Source: JAVJST01 sp965229715
Lineage (GTDB): Bacteria > Pseudomonadota > Alphaproteobacteria > Rhodospirillales > Casp-alpha2
Assembly (NCBI GenBank): GCA_965229715.1
Contig: CBDDJL010000002.1
Location: 1,054,001-1,118,000, forward strand
DNA length: 64,000 bases
Direction of reading: 5' to 3'
Position 1 is the first letter of the stretch, and every line of letters starts with the position of its first letter. Positions 16,684 to 24,599 of this stretch are shown here, one piece after another. The translations under genes and the position numbers were made by a program. The notes beneath the pieces were generated by a model. It saw nothing but the letters and a program-made list of their open reading frames with translations. It ran no database searches and had not been told where the DNA came from.

Positions 16684-17637
16684 TCAGCGTTTGACGACGA
16701 CCTCGTAGCCGGACTCTTCCGGTTCGTCGTCGGCCAGCTCGGCCGGAAAGCCGGGCGCCAGCACCGAAACATCCGAGTCTTCTTCCAGGCGCTTGACCAC
16801 GGCGGTCGATAGTTCGCGCGGTCCGAAGCGGTTCTGATGGTCCTTGAAGATCTCGATCAGCAGCGGCGACAACTCCAGCTTCATACCGACCCGGTCGGCG
16901 ATGTCCTGAAACAGGCCGATGTCCTTGAGCACGAGATCGGTCGTGAAGTCGACGTTGCGGCTGCCATTGAGGATGACCTGGCCTTCGGTTTCGTGCACGA
17001 AAGAATTGCCGGACGATATGCGGATCGCCTCGTACGTCACGCCGAGATCCATACCGGCCTTCGCGCAGGTCGCCAATGCTTCAGAAATCGAAACGAGGTT
17101 GGCGGTCGCGAGGTAATTCGTCATCACCTTGAGGGTCGACGCGGTGCCGATGCCGCCGGTATGCAGAACGCGCCGCCCGAGCACGGTGAGTAGCGGTAGC
17201 ATGCGTTCGAACGTCGAGCGTTCGCAGCCCGCGAAGATCGAGATATTGCCCGTCGCGGCGCGGTGGCATCCGCCGGAAACCGGACATTCGACCGGCTCGC
17301 CGCCGGCTTCCGCGACCTTGGCCGCAAGCCGTTTGACCTCGGCTTCGTCGGTGGTGCTCATCTCCGCCCAGATCATGCCCGGATGCACGCCCTCGATAAT
17401 ACCGTCCGGCCCTTCGACCACGGCCGCGCAGGCGGCCGGGCTCGGCAGGCAGGTAATGACGACGTCGCATGCGGCGGCCATCTCGCGGGGCGAGTCGGCC
17501 CACTTTGCGCCCTTGTCGAGAAACGCTTGCGCTGTGGTTTTGTCGAGGTCGCGGACCGTCAGGTCGAAACCGTTGCGAAGCAGGCTGCCGGCGAGCTTCG
17601 CGCCGACATTGCCGAGACCGATAAATCCGATTTTCAT
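16684..17637 (-). CDS. mmsB: 3-hydroxyisobutyrate dehydrogenase-family NAD(P) oxidoreductase
   Basis: A 317-residue beta-hydroxyacid dehydrogenase. It begins MKIGFIGLGNVGAKLA (dinucleotide fold), has the substrate motif CPVSGGCHRAATGNISIFAG at ~118-137, and the catalytic lysine at residue 170 (STLKVMTNYL). The start is set by GGGGA before the ATG; longer in-frame sequence upstream lacks family features. The role as 3-hydroxyisobutyrate dehydrogenase of valine breakdown is inferred from the convergent mmsA. The C-terminal ~20 residues (acidic, ending EVVVKR) are an extension not typical of the family. Tartronate-semialdehyde reductase is an alternative. Confidence 0.75.
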   Translation of the reverse strand: MKIGFIGLGNVGAKLAGSLLRNGFDLTVRDLDKTTAQAFLDKGAKWADSPREMAAACDVVITCLPSPAACAAVVEGPDGIIEGVHPGMIWAEMSTTDEAEVKRLAAKVAEAGGEPVECPVSGGCHRAATGNISIFAGCERSTFERMLPLLTVLGRRVLHTGGIGTASTLKVMTNYLATANLVSISEALATCAKAGMDLGVTYEAIRISSGNSFVHETEGQVILNGSRNVDFTTDLVLKDIGLFQDIADRVGMKLELSPLLIEIFKDHQNRFGPRELSTAVVKRLEEDSDVSVLAPGFPAELADDEPEESGYEVVVKR

Positions 17638-17703
17638 GACGCGTTCCCCGTGCGGCAGAGTGTGGAAGACGGCATTTGCGCGTTTCCTGGAAGTACGCGC
17701 AAC

Positions 17704-17733
17704 AAAAAAGGGGCGCTGCCGCAGCAACGCCCC
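17704..17733 (-). terminator. intrinsic terminator of the EF-hand gene
   Basis: ggggcg (17710-17715) pairs with cgcccc (17728-17733). On the minus strand the stem is followed directly by six T's (17709-17704). It is positioned 24 bp after the EF-hand protein stop codon. Confidence 0.8.
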
Positions 17734-17756
17734 ATGATTAATTTTTTTCGACCGCC

Positions 17757-18278
17757 TTAAGACTTTTCATCGTCGTCGTCATCATCGTCATCGTCATAAT
17801 GACCATGATGGCCGTGACGACCGAGTTCCTTCATGGCGATGGCGCCGTCGCCGTTACGGTCGAGGTGGCGGACCATGCGGTCGAACTTGCGGTCGATTTC
17901 GGCGACGGTAACGTCACCGCTGCCGTCATCGTCGAGACGCTGAAAGCCGTCGACCATCATCGGCCGGGTTTGCTCCAGCCAGACGGCCGCGAACTCGTCG
18001 AGATTGATCGAGCCGCTCCGGTCGGCGTCGTGGCGTTCGATTAGCGCGGCCTTGAAGCCGTCGATCTCGGCGATCGTGACGCGACCGTCTCCATCGGCAT
18101 CGAAGCGGTCGAATACGTCGGCTTTGTAGTGGCCGAACTTGCCGCCGTACTTGCCGCCATGGTCCCAGCTTCCGGCGAGGACGTGGTCGCTCGCTGCGGC
18201 AATGCCGCCGATGAGGACGACCGCGCCGAGGCCGGCGAGGGCGATCTTGGTGTGTTTCTTCATTTTGTGATCCGTCAT
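17757..18278 (-). CDS. exported EF-hand calcium-binding protein with poly-Asp tail
   Basis: A 173-residue protein with an N-terminal signal/anchor helix (~10-35) and four complete EF-hand loops with the canonical D-x-[DN]-x-[DS]-G spacing: 60-71, 84-95, 116-127 and 140-151, each ending in Glu. The C-terminus is metal-rich: GRHGHHGHY followed by nine consecutive Asp. GAGAGG eight bases upstream supports the start. It is divergent from a two-component system whose sensor carries a similar Asp/His-rich periplasmic stretch, suggesting a shared response to calcium or another divalent cation. Function (buffering, signalling or co-sensing) is inference. Confidence 0.85.
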   Translation of the reverse strand: MTDHKMKKHTKIALAGLGAVVLIGGIAAASDHVLAGSWDHGGKYGGKFGHYKADVFDRFDADGDGRVTIAEIDGFKAALIERHDADRSGSINLDEFAAVWLEQTRPMMVDGFQRLDDDGSGDVTVAEIDRKFDRMVRHLDRNGDGAIAMKELGRHGHHGHYDDDDDDDDDEKS

Positions 18279-18361
18279 GATGTAACCTCTCAGTTTGCGT
18301 TGTTGACGGTTGAAAGAGAAACACGAACCGGTGTCACGATTATCCCGGCGGTCGAAGGTTT

Positions 18362-18406
18362 TGTAACCGAATGTCGCGTTTTCCGCCCCTGCGACAATTC
18401 GTTACA
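18362..18406. promoter_or_regulatory. candidate response-regulator site: TGTAAC...GTTACA inverted repeat
   Basis: TGTAACcGAATgTCGC at 18362-18377 is mirrored by GCGACaATTCgTTACA at 18391-18406 with one-base shifts, around a 13-bp centre. It lies between the divergent EF-hand and response-regulator genes. OmpR-type regulators usually bind paired half-sites upstream of their own operon, so this is a reasonable candidate for autoregulation. Confidence 0.4.
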
Positions 18407-18450
18407 TTTTTCTGTCCCGCCGGACCCATGATAGCGGGCATATTGGGTGC

Positions 18451-19182
18451 ATGACCGACACGCCGCACATCCTGATCGTCGACGACCACCGCGATATCCG
18501 CGAGCCGCTCCGCAAATACCTGGAGAAAAACGGCTGCCGCGTCAGCGAGGCCGGGGACGCAGCCGAAGCAAGGCGCACCCTGCAGACCGCTGCCGTCGAT
18601 CTCGTCGTGCTCGATATCATGATGCCGGGCGAGGACGGTCTGAGCCTGACCCGCGATCTGCGCGGCAACCATTCGGAATGGAAACGCATTCCAATTATCC
18701 TCCTGACGGCGGTCGCGGAGGATGCCGACCGCATCGTCGGGCTTGAGATGGGCGCCGACGACTACATCACCAAACCGTTCAATCCGCGCGAACTGCTGGC
18801 GCGAATCCGCGCCGTGTTGCGCCGCGTGGACGACATGCCGCGATCTCGCGATACCACCGAGAACGAACGATTCCGGTTCGCCGGCTGGATCTTCGATGCC
18901 GCGCGCCGCGAACTCATCGGCGAGGACGGCGTCAGCGTGCCGCTCAGCACCGGTGAATTTCTGCTGTTGCATGCCCTGATCAGACGCCCGGGCGTTGTGC
19001 TCAGCCGCGAGCAGTTGCTCGATCTCACGCGCGGACGCGAGGCCGTGGTATTCGACCGCAGCATCGACAATCAGATCAGCCGGCTTCGCAAGAAGATCGA
19101 AGCCGAGCCGGGCGATCCGAAAATCATCAAAACGCACTGGGGCGGCGGTTACAGCTTCGTCGCCGACGTTGAAATGTCATGA
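18451..19182 (+). CDS. OmpR-family response regulator
   Basis: A 243-residue regulator. The receiver domain shows the acidic pair DD at 11-12, phospho-acceptor Asp55 in VVLDIMMPGEDG, the switch Thr in IILLTAV, and Lys in ITKPFNPRELLARI. A winged-helix output domain follows (residues ~140-240), with VPLSTGEFLLLHALIRRPGVVLSREQLLDL and DRSIDNQISRLRKKI. It overlaps the sensor kinase gene by four bases (ATGA). Targets likely include the divergent EF-hand gene. Confidence 0.92.
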   Translation: MTDTPHILIVDDHRDIREPLRKYLEKNGCRVSEAGDAAEARRTLQTAAVDLVVLDIMMPGEDGLSLTRDLRGNHSEWKRIPIILLTAVAEDADRIVGLEMGADDYITKPFNPRELLARIRAVLRRVDDMPRSRDTTENERFRFAGWIFDAARRELIGEDGVSVPLSTGEFLLLHALIRRPGVVLSREQLLDLTRGREAVVFDRSIDNQISRLRKKIEAEPGDPKIIKTHWGGGYSFVADVEMS

Positions 19183-20618
19183 CCGGCGCGCGCCGCCACG
19201 GCTGGTCCCGGTTCTGCCCGAAATCGCTGATCGGGCAGATGTTCCTCGTGCTCGCGGTGTCGCTGGTCCTCGTTCACGTGGTCAGCCTGTTCGTGTTCTC
19301 CGACGAACGGCGTTTCGCACTGCAATCGCTGAGTCAGGACGAAACGATCTCGCGGACTGCCTCGACGCTTCGCGTGCTCGACGAGACGCCGGAAGAGCTG
19401 CATGACCGAATTCTCGAAGCCGCCACGTCTTCACGTCTCAGGTTCTGGATCGGCGCCGAGAGCGTCGTCGACGACGATCATCGCCGCTTTGCGTCAAACT
19501 GGCTGGCCAAGCGGCTACGCCGGCAGATCGATTTACCCGAGGGTAGAGAGGTGCGCGTCGATGTCCGCGATATCGGGCATGACTGGTTCCGGCGCGGGCG
19601 AGACGATGATGGGGACGATGACGATGACGGCGACTGGGATGATGACGACCAAGACGATCGCCGATGGGGCCACCACCACAGGCCGGTCAGTTTGCTGATC
19701 TCGGTCGAACTGGGCGGCGGCCGATGGTTGAATGCGGAAAACCTGTTCCGCTCACCGCCCCGCGAGCGGAAGTGGGCGGCCATCGGTATCATGACGCTGC
19801 TCGTCGTCGGCGTCTCGTTTGCCTCAATTCTGTTGATGCGGCGCATCACCCGACCGATGAAGAGGCTTGCGGCGGCCGCCAACCGGCTCGGGCGCGGTGA
19901 GGATGGTCCGCCGCTCGTGGAGACCGGTCCGGCGGAAGCGCGCGACACGATTCACGCCTTTAACGAGATGCGCGAACGGTTGCGCCGCTTTATCGACGAC
20001 CGCACACATATGCTGGCGGCGACGAGCCACGATCTCAGGACGCCGTTGACGTCGCTCCGGCTGCGCGCCGAACTGGTCGAGGACGAGGATTTGCGCGCCA
20101 AGATGCTTGCCAATCTCGACGAGATGCAACGCATGGTCTCGGCGATGATGGCGTTCGCCCGCGAAGATACGGTGCGCGAAGACGCACGCGATGTCGATCT
20201 GCGCGCGTTGATCGAGAGCATCGTCGGCGATCTCAACGACATCGGCCATCCGGCGGATCTGACGGCGGGTGACCGGATCGTCCTGCGGTGCCGGCCGTTT
20301 GCGTTGACCCGGGCGCTGCGTAACCTGATCGAGAATGCAGCCCGGCACGGCGGCGGCGCCAAGATCACGGCACGCGAGGCCGGCCAATCGGTCGAAATCG
20401 TCATCGAGGACGACGGCCCCGGCATCCCCGAAGACCATCTCGAACGCGTGTTCGATCCGTTCGTGCGCCTCGACGAAGCGCGCAGCCAGGAAACCGGCGG
20501 CATGGGACTTGGCCTCGCCATCGCGCGCAGCGTGATCCGCTCGCACGGCGGCGAGATCGCCGTCGCCAACCGCGAGGAAGGCGGCCTGCGGGTCGTGGTG
20601 ACGGTGCCGAGGGCCTAA
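19179..20618 (+). CDS. sensor histidine kinase with Asp/His-rich periplasmic region
   Basis: A 479-residue inner-membrane kinase. TM1 ~19-40, a periplasmic domain ~41-198, TM2 ~199-220, HAMP ~221-275, H-box SHDLRTPLT with His284, N-box NLIENAARHGG, and G-boxes EDDGPGIPEDHLERVFDPF and GGMGLGLAI. The periplasmic part has an unusual stretch at 142-160 with 14 Asp among 19 residues, followed by HHH at 165-167, a plausible divalent-cation site. It is EnvZ/OmpB-like in layout. With the adjacent four-EF-hand secreted protein it suggests a cation-sensing circuit. Confidence 0.9.
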   Translation: MTGARRHGWSRFCPKSLIGQMFLVLAVSLVLVHVVSLFVFSDERRFALQSLSQDETISRTASTLRVLDETPEELHDRILEAATSSRLRFWIGAESVVDDDHRRFASNWLAKRLRRQIDLPEGREVRVDVRDIGHDWFRRGRDDDGDDDDDGDWDDDDQDDRRWGHHHRPVSLLISVELGGGRWLNAENLFRSPPRERKWAAIGIMTLLVVGVSFASILLMRRITRPMKRLAAAANRLGRGEDGPPLVETGPAEARDTIHAFNEMRERLRRFIDDRTHMLAATSHDLRTPLTSLRLRAELVEDEDLRAKMLANLDEMQRMVSAMMAFAREDTVREDARDVDLRALIESIVGDLNDIGHPADLTAGDRIVLRCRPFALTRALRNLIENAARHGGGAKITAREAGQSVEIVIEDDGPGIPEDHLERVFDPFVRLDEARSQETGGMGLGLAIARSVIRSHGGEIAVANREEGGLRVVVTVPRA

Positions 20619-20624
20619 GCGGCT

Positions 20625-20858
20625 TCGATCGTCGCTTCGCCGATGCCGTGTCGCTTTCCAGCATTCGCCGGCTTCTTCTATGCGAAGGTTCTGTACCTGT
20701 TCGATGAGCGTCGAGCCGGTTGCCTGTTTGAAGCGGCGTTTCAGACTGCGCTCGGGGATGTCGCCCGCGACGACGGCGCCGGACAGCGCATGCGGGTCGC
20801 GAAAATGATCTGCCAGCCATTCTTCGGCGCGGCGCGCCGGGACGATGAACGGGTTCAC
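20625..20858 (-). pseudogene. remnant of an AraC/GlxA-type regulator
   Basis: About 65 residues match the DNA-binding end of GlxA-type AraC regulators: PARRAEEWLADHF, then IPERSLKRRFKQATGST and QVQNLRIEEA. The usual continuation RMLESDTAS appears in a different reading frame just after EEAGE, showing a frameshift, and the second helix-turn-helix is missing. The amidotransferase-like N-terminal domain is absent too. The fragment is antisense to the end of the sensor kinase gene region and probably inactive. Confidence 0.55.
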
Positions 20859-20902
20859 GGATTCATCATGATCTGCAACCAGGGTTGGTGTTGGTCGCTT
20901 TA

Positions 20903-20934
20903 AAAATGAAAAAGTTGCGCAATAATTTCATTTT
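20903..20934. promoter_or_regulatory. nested 32-bp dyad operator upstream of the XRE-cupin regulator
   Basis: aaaatgaaa (20903-20911) and tttcatttt (20926-20934) are perfect inverted arms, and the palindrome ttgcgcaa (20915-20922) sits exactly on the same centre of symmetry. The block is AT-rich in GC-rich surroundings and lies ~75 bp before the regulator start. It is a strong operator candidate for the XRE-cupin protein or a second regulator of this flavoprotein operon. Confidence 0.6.
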
Positions 20935-21008
20935 CAAAATCGCCGGCTTCGCGTATGGTCCATCGTCGACAAGGCGTGAATAACGACCAGGGCGGGTCAG
21001 TGACACCC

Positions 21009-21650
21009 ATGACGGAGCGGCTTTCCGGCAAGCACGAAGAAACCGACGGTGAGCGAACACCGGCGCCGGCCGTGCCGGACTCCCTCGACGACGCGCCGCC
21101 CGTGGGCCAGCAGATCCGCGACCTGCGCAAGGCCAAGGGCCTGACTCTCATCGAACTCGCCGACCGCATCGGCCGGTCCGTCGGTTACGTCAGCCAGATC
21201 GAGCGCAACATCTCGACCGTCTCCATCGACCGCCTGAAGGAGTTTGCCGAGGCGCTCGGCGTTCAGATCTCGTGGTTCTTTCAGGGCGGCGCGGCGGCGC
21301 CCGAGGATGAGCGCGACCTCGTCGTGCGGCGGGGCGACCGGCGGCGGCTGACGTTCACCGGTTCGGGCGTCACCGAGGAATTGCTGTCGCCGAACCTGAG
21401 CGGCGCGTTCGAAATGATCATGACGACCTATGCGCCGCACGCGGCGACCGGCGAGGAACTCTATGGCCGGCCGTGCCAGGAAGCCGCCTTCGTCATCGCG
21501 GGGCGGCTGGAGCTGCGTTTCGGCGATCGAAACTTCATTCTGGAAACCGGCGACAGCATCACGTTCGACGGCGAGGAGCCGCACTATTCCGGCAACCCCG
21601 ACGACGTGCCGGCCCGCGTGCTGTGGGTCATGTCGCCGCCGGCATATTAG
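21009..21650 (+). CDS. XRE-family transcriptional regulator with C-terminal cupin domain
   Basis: A 213-residue regulator: an N-terminal helix-turn-helix (IRDLRKAKGLTLIELADRIG, then VGYVSQIERNISTVSIDRLKEFAEALGV) followed by a small-molecule-binding cupin (EELYGRPCQEAAFVIAGRLELRF, then LETGDSITFDGEEPHYSGN). Proteins of this layout regulate amino-acid, polyamine and osmolyte catabolism. It precedes, in the same direction and 40 bp away, a dimethylglycine-dehydrogenase-like gene, its probable target. An upstream ATG at 20955 would add 18 residues without domain support. Confidence 0.87.
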   Translation: MTERLSGKHEETDGERTPAPAVPDSLDDAPPVGQQIRDLRKAKGLTLIELADRIGRSVGYVSQIERNISTVSIDRLKEFAEALGVQISWFFQGGAAAPEDERDLVVRRGDRRRLTFTGSGVTEELLSPNLSGAFEMIMTTYAPHAATGEELYGRPCQEAAFVIAGRLELRFGDRNFILETGDSITFDGEEPHYSGNPDDVPARVLWVMSPPAY

Positions 21651-21690
21651 ATAACGAAACGACCCCCCCTAGAGAGAGGATACCGAATCA

Positions 21691-24138
21691 ATGGCCGACA
21701 ACTTTCCTGAGCGCGCCCAGGTCGTCATCATCGGCGGCGGCGTCGCCGGCTGTTCCATTGCCTACCACCTGACGAAGATCGGCATTACCGATGTCGTGCT
21801 GCTGGAACGCAAACAGCTGACTTGCGGCACGACATGGCATGCGGCCGGTCTGGTCGGGCAGCTGCGCGCGACCCAGAACATGACCAAACTCGCGCAGTAC
21901 ACGTCGGAACTGTTCGCCGGTCTCGAGGACGAGACCGGCCAGGCCACGGGCTTCAAGCAGAACGGTTCGATCTCGCTGGCGACCGACGCGGAACGGCTTG
22001 AGGAACTCAAGCGCGGTGCATCGATGGCGCGGGTCTTCGGCCTCGAGGTCGATGTCGTCGATGCCGACTGGATCGGCGAGAAGTACCCCGGCATGAACAT
22101 CGACGACGTGATCGGCGGCGTCTTTCTGCCGAAGGACGGCCAGAGCAATCCAATCGACGTGACCCAGGCGCTCGCGAAGGGCGCGCGGACCGGCGGCGCC
22201 AAGATCTTCGAGCATACCCTGGTCACCGATGTTCGCGTCGACAAGGGCAAGGTCGCCGCCGTCGTCACCGAAAAGGGCGAGATCGAGTGCGAGCATGCGG
22301 TGGTCGCCGGCGGCATGTGGTCGCGCGATTTCGGCCGCAAGATCGGCGTCAACCTGCCGCTCCACGCCGCCGAGCACTTCTATGTCGTCACCGAGCCCAT
22401 CGAGGGACTGAGCTCGAACCTTCCGGTTCTTCGCGAGCCGTCGGCCTGCATCTACGTCAAGGAAGACGCCGGCAAGCTGCTGATCGGCGCCTTCGAGCCG
22501 GTCGCCAAGCCCTGGGGCATGGACGGGATTCCGGAGGATTTTTCGTTCGACGAACTGCCGGAGGATTTCGACCACTTCGAGCCGATGCTGATGAACGCCA
22601 TTCACCGGCTTCCGATCCTCGAAACGGCGGGCATTCAGACGTTTTTCAACGGCCCGGAGAGCTTCACGCCGGATGATCGCTACTACCTCGGCGAGGCGCC
22701 CGAGGTCGGCAACCTTTTCGTCGCCTGCGGCTTCAACTCCATCGGTATCCAGTCGTCGGGCGGCGTCGGCAAGGTGCTGTCGAGCTGGATCAAGGACGGC
22801 CATGCGCCGATCGATGTGTGGGACGTCGACGTGCGCCGGGTCCATGATTTCCAGTCGAACCGCAAATACCTGCATGACCGCACGACCGAGGCGCTCGGCC
22901 TGCTCTATGCCATGCACTGGCCGTTCTATCAGGTGCACACGGCACGCGGCATCCGCCGGACCCCATTCTACGACCGGCTCAAGGATGCCAACGCCTGCTT
23001 CGGCGAGGCCGGCGGCTGGGAGCGCCCGAACTGGTTCGCGCCCGACGGCGTGGAGCCGAAGTACGAATACACCTACAAGCGTCAGAACTGGTTCGATTAT
23101 TCGGCCGCCGAACATGCGGCGGTGCGCGAAAACGTCGGCCTTCTGGACATCTCGACGTTCTCGAAATTCCTGCTGCAAGGCCGCGATTCGGAGAGCGTGC
23201 TCAACCGGGTCTGCGCCAACGACGTCGCCGTCGAACCGGGCCGCATGGTCTACACCCAGTGGCTCAACGAGCGCGGCGGGATCGAGAGCGACCTGACCGT
23301 GACGCGCCTGACCGAGGATAGCTATCTGGTGGTCACCGCGTTCGCCCAGCATGCCCGCGACTTCCACTGGCTGCAGTCGCACATTCCCGATGGCGCGCAT
23401 TGCTTCCTGACCGACGTGACGGCCGGGTATGCCGGGCTCAACGTACAGGGGCCGAAATCCCGTGAGCTGATGGCGAAGATCACCGGTGCGGATCTCTCCA
23501 ACGAGGCGTTTCCGTTCGGCGCCAGCAAGGAGATCGAAATCGGCTACGCCACGGTGCGCGCATCGCGTATCAGTTACGTCGGCGAACTGGGCTGGGAACT
23601 CTCGATCCCGACCGATATGGCGCTCCATGTCTGGGAGACCATTACGGAAGCGGGCGCCGATTTCGACCTCAAACACGTCGGCATGCACGCCATGAACTCG
23701 CTCCGAATCGAAAAGGCGTACCGCCACTGGGGCGACGACATCGCCGACGAGGATACGCCGCTGGAAGCCGGCCTGGGCTTTGCCGTGAAGTTCGACAAGC
23801 CAGATGGTTTTATCGGCCGGGATGCGCTTCTGAAGCAGAAGGAGGCGGGCTTGACGCGGCGATTGGTGCAGTTCCGGCTGACCGATCCCGAGCCGCTGCT
23901 CTACCACAACGAGCCGATCCTGCGCGACGGCGCGATCTGCGGGTACGTGACATCGGCGATGTACGGCCACACCCTCGGCGGCGCCATCGGCATGGGCTAC
24001 GTCAACAACGACGACGGCGTCGATGCGGACTACGTCAAGAGCGGCGCTTACGAGATCGAGATCGCCGGCAAGCGCTTCGAGGCCGAGGCATCGCTCAGGC
24101 CGATGTACGATCCGAAGGGCGAACGCATGAAGGCGTGA
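21691..24138 (+). CDS. dimethylglycine/sarcosine dehydrogenase-like FAD- and folate-dependent flavoprotein
   Basis: An 815-residue two-part enzyme. The N-terminal DAO-type FAD domain has VVIIGGGVAGCSIAYHL at ~11-27 and the flavin-linking His50 in CGTTWHAAG. The C-terminal GcvT-like tetrahydrofolate domain spans ~430-800 (NVGLLDISTFSKFLLQG, GYAGLNVQGPKSRELM, SYVGELGWEL). The family oxidatively demethylates N-methyl glycines, passing the one-carbon unit to folate. It follows an XRE-cupin regulator that probably controls it. A diverged paralogue lies at 55114-57528. Exact substrate is not assignable. Confidence 0.85.
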   Translation: MADNFPERAQVVIIGGGVAGCSIAYHLTKIGITDVVLLERKQLTCGTTWHAAGLVGQLRATQNMTKLAQYTSELFAGLEDETGQATGFKQNGSISLATDAERLEELKRGASMARVFGLEVDVVDADWIGEKYPGMNIDDVIGGVFLPKDGQSNPIDVTQALAKGARTGGAKIFEHTLVTDVRVDKGKVAAVVTEKGEIECEHAVVAGGMWSRDFGRKIGVNLPLHAAEHFYVVTEPIEGLSSNLPVLREPSACIYVKEDAGKLLIGAFEPVAKPWGMDGIPEDFSFDELPEDFDHFEPMLMNAIHRLPILETAGIQTFFNGPESFTPDDRYYLGEAPEVGNLFVACGFNSIGIQSSGGVGKVLSSWIKDGHAPIDVWDVDVRRVHDFQSNRKYLHDRTTEALGLLYAMHWPFYQVHTARGIRRTPFYDRLKDANACFGEAGGWERPNWFAPDGVEPKYEYTYKRQNWFDYSAAEHAAVRENVGLLDISTFSKFLLQGRDSESVLNRVCANDVAVEPGRMVYTQWLNERGGIESDLTVTRLTEDSYLVVTAFAQHARDFHWLQSHIPDGAHCFLTDVTAGYAGLNVQGPKSRELMAKITGADLSNEAFPFGASKEIEIGYATVRASRISYVGELGWELSIPTDMALHVWETITEAGADFDLKHVGMHAMNSLRIEKAYRHWGDDIADEDTPLEAGLGFAVKFDKPDGFIGRDALLKQKEAGLTRRLVQFRLTDPEPLLYHNEPILRDGAICGYVTSAMYGHTLGGAIGMGYVNNDDGVDADYVKSGAYEIEIAGKRFEAEASLRPMYDPKGERMKA

Positions 24139-24180
24139 CGGCCGCTTGTGCCGGCACGCCTACGGCATGTGCCGCGGGCG

Positions 24181-24495
24181 TCATTGGAGGAAGATGGGGA
24201 ATATCAGAACCAAGAGGGCCAGCTCGAAGATGAGCAGTACGGCGGAAATCCCGAAGTGCCGCCATGCCTTTCGAAACAGATGGCGGAACGCTTCGCCGAG
24301 GGTGACCAGCAAAGCTGCCAAGACGAATATGAAGAACGCGGACAAACTGCTGGCAATTTCCCAGTACGTGATCTCTGTGCTGAGGACGGCGACGAGTTGA
24401 AATACGACGTACATGACGGCGAAGAACGCGTTCGCGCCGAACAGAATTTTTTGAGACTTTGTCGCCGATCTGAAGAGAGTGCTTAACAATTCCAC
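24181..24495 (-). CDS. small three-helix membrane protein, possible immunity protein
   Basis: A 104-residue protein starting with GTG (GGAG just upstream). Three hydrophobic segments are visible (~17-40, ~46-70 and ~85-104), with a basic loop RHLFRKAWRH. The coding sequence is noticeably more AT-rich than its neighbours. It lies immediately downstream of, and on the same strand as, the toxin-like gene at 24600-25442, in the order toxin then immunity protein usual for polymorphic toxins. No family is recognised, and the immunity role rests on position, size and topology. Confidence 0.55.
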   Translation of the reverse strand: MELLSTLFRSATKSQKILFGANAFFAVMYVVFQLVAVLSTEITYWEIASSLSAFFIFVLAALLVTLGEAFRHLFRKAWRHFGISAVLLIFELALLVLIFPIFLQ

Positions 24496-24599
24496 GTCTC
24501 CAAAGCAGGACCTTGTAAGGCCTTCACTGGAAATACAATGAAAGATGGAAGTCCGGATTGGATAACGAGCCTGGCATAAGCCCGGCCCACTTCCTTGTT

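Noticed and set aside
21688..23970. Very long open frame antisense to the first dimethylglycine-dehydrogenase-like gene (also similar ones at 25651-27696, 33023-34969, 41770-44373 and 55492-57027)
   Set aside because: These are mirror frames of strongly conserved genes in GC-rich DNA. Their translations are Arg/His/Asp-rich with no domain motifs or ribosome-binding sites.
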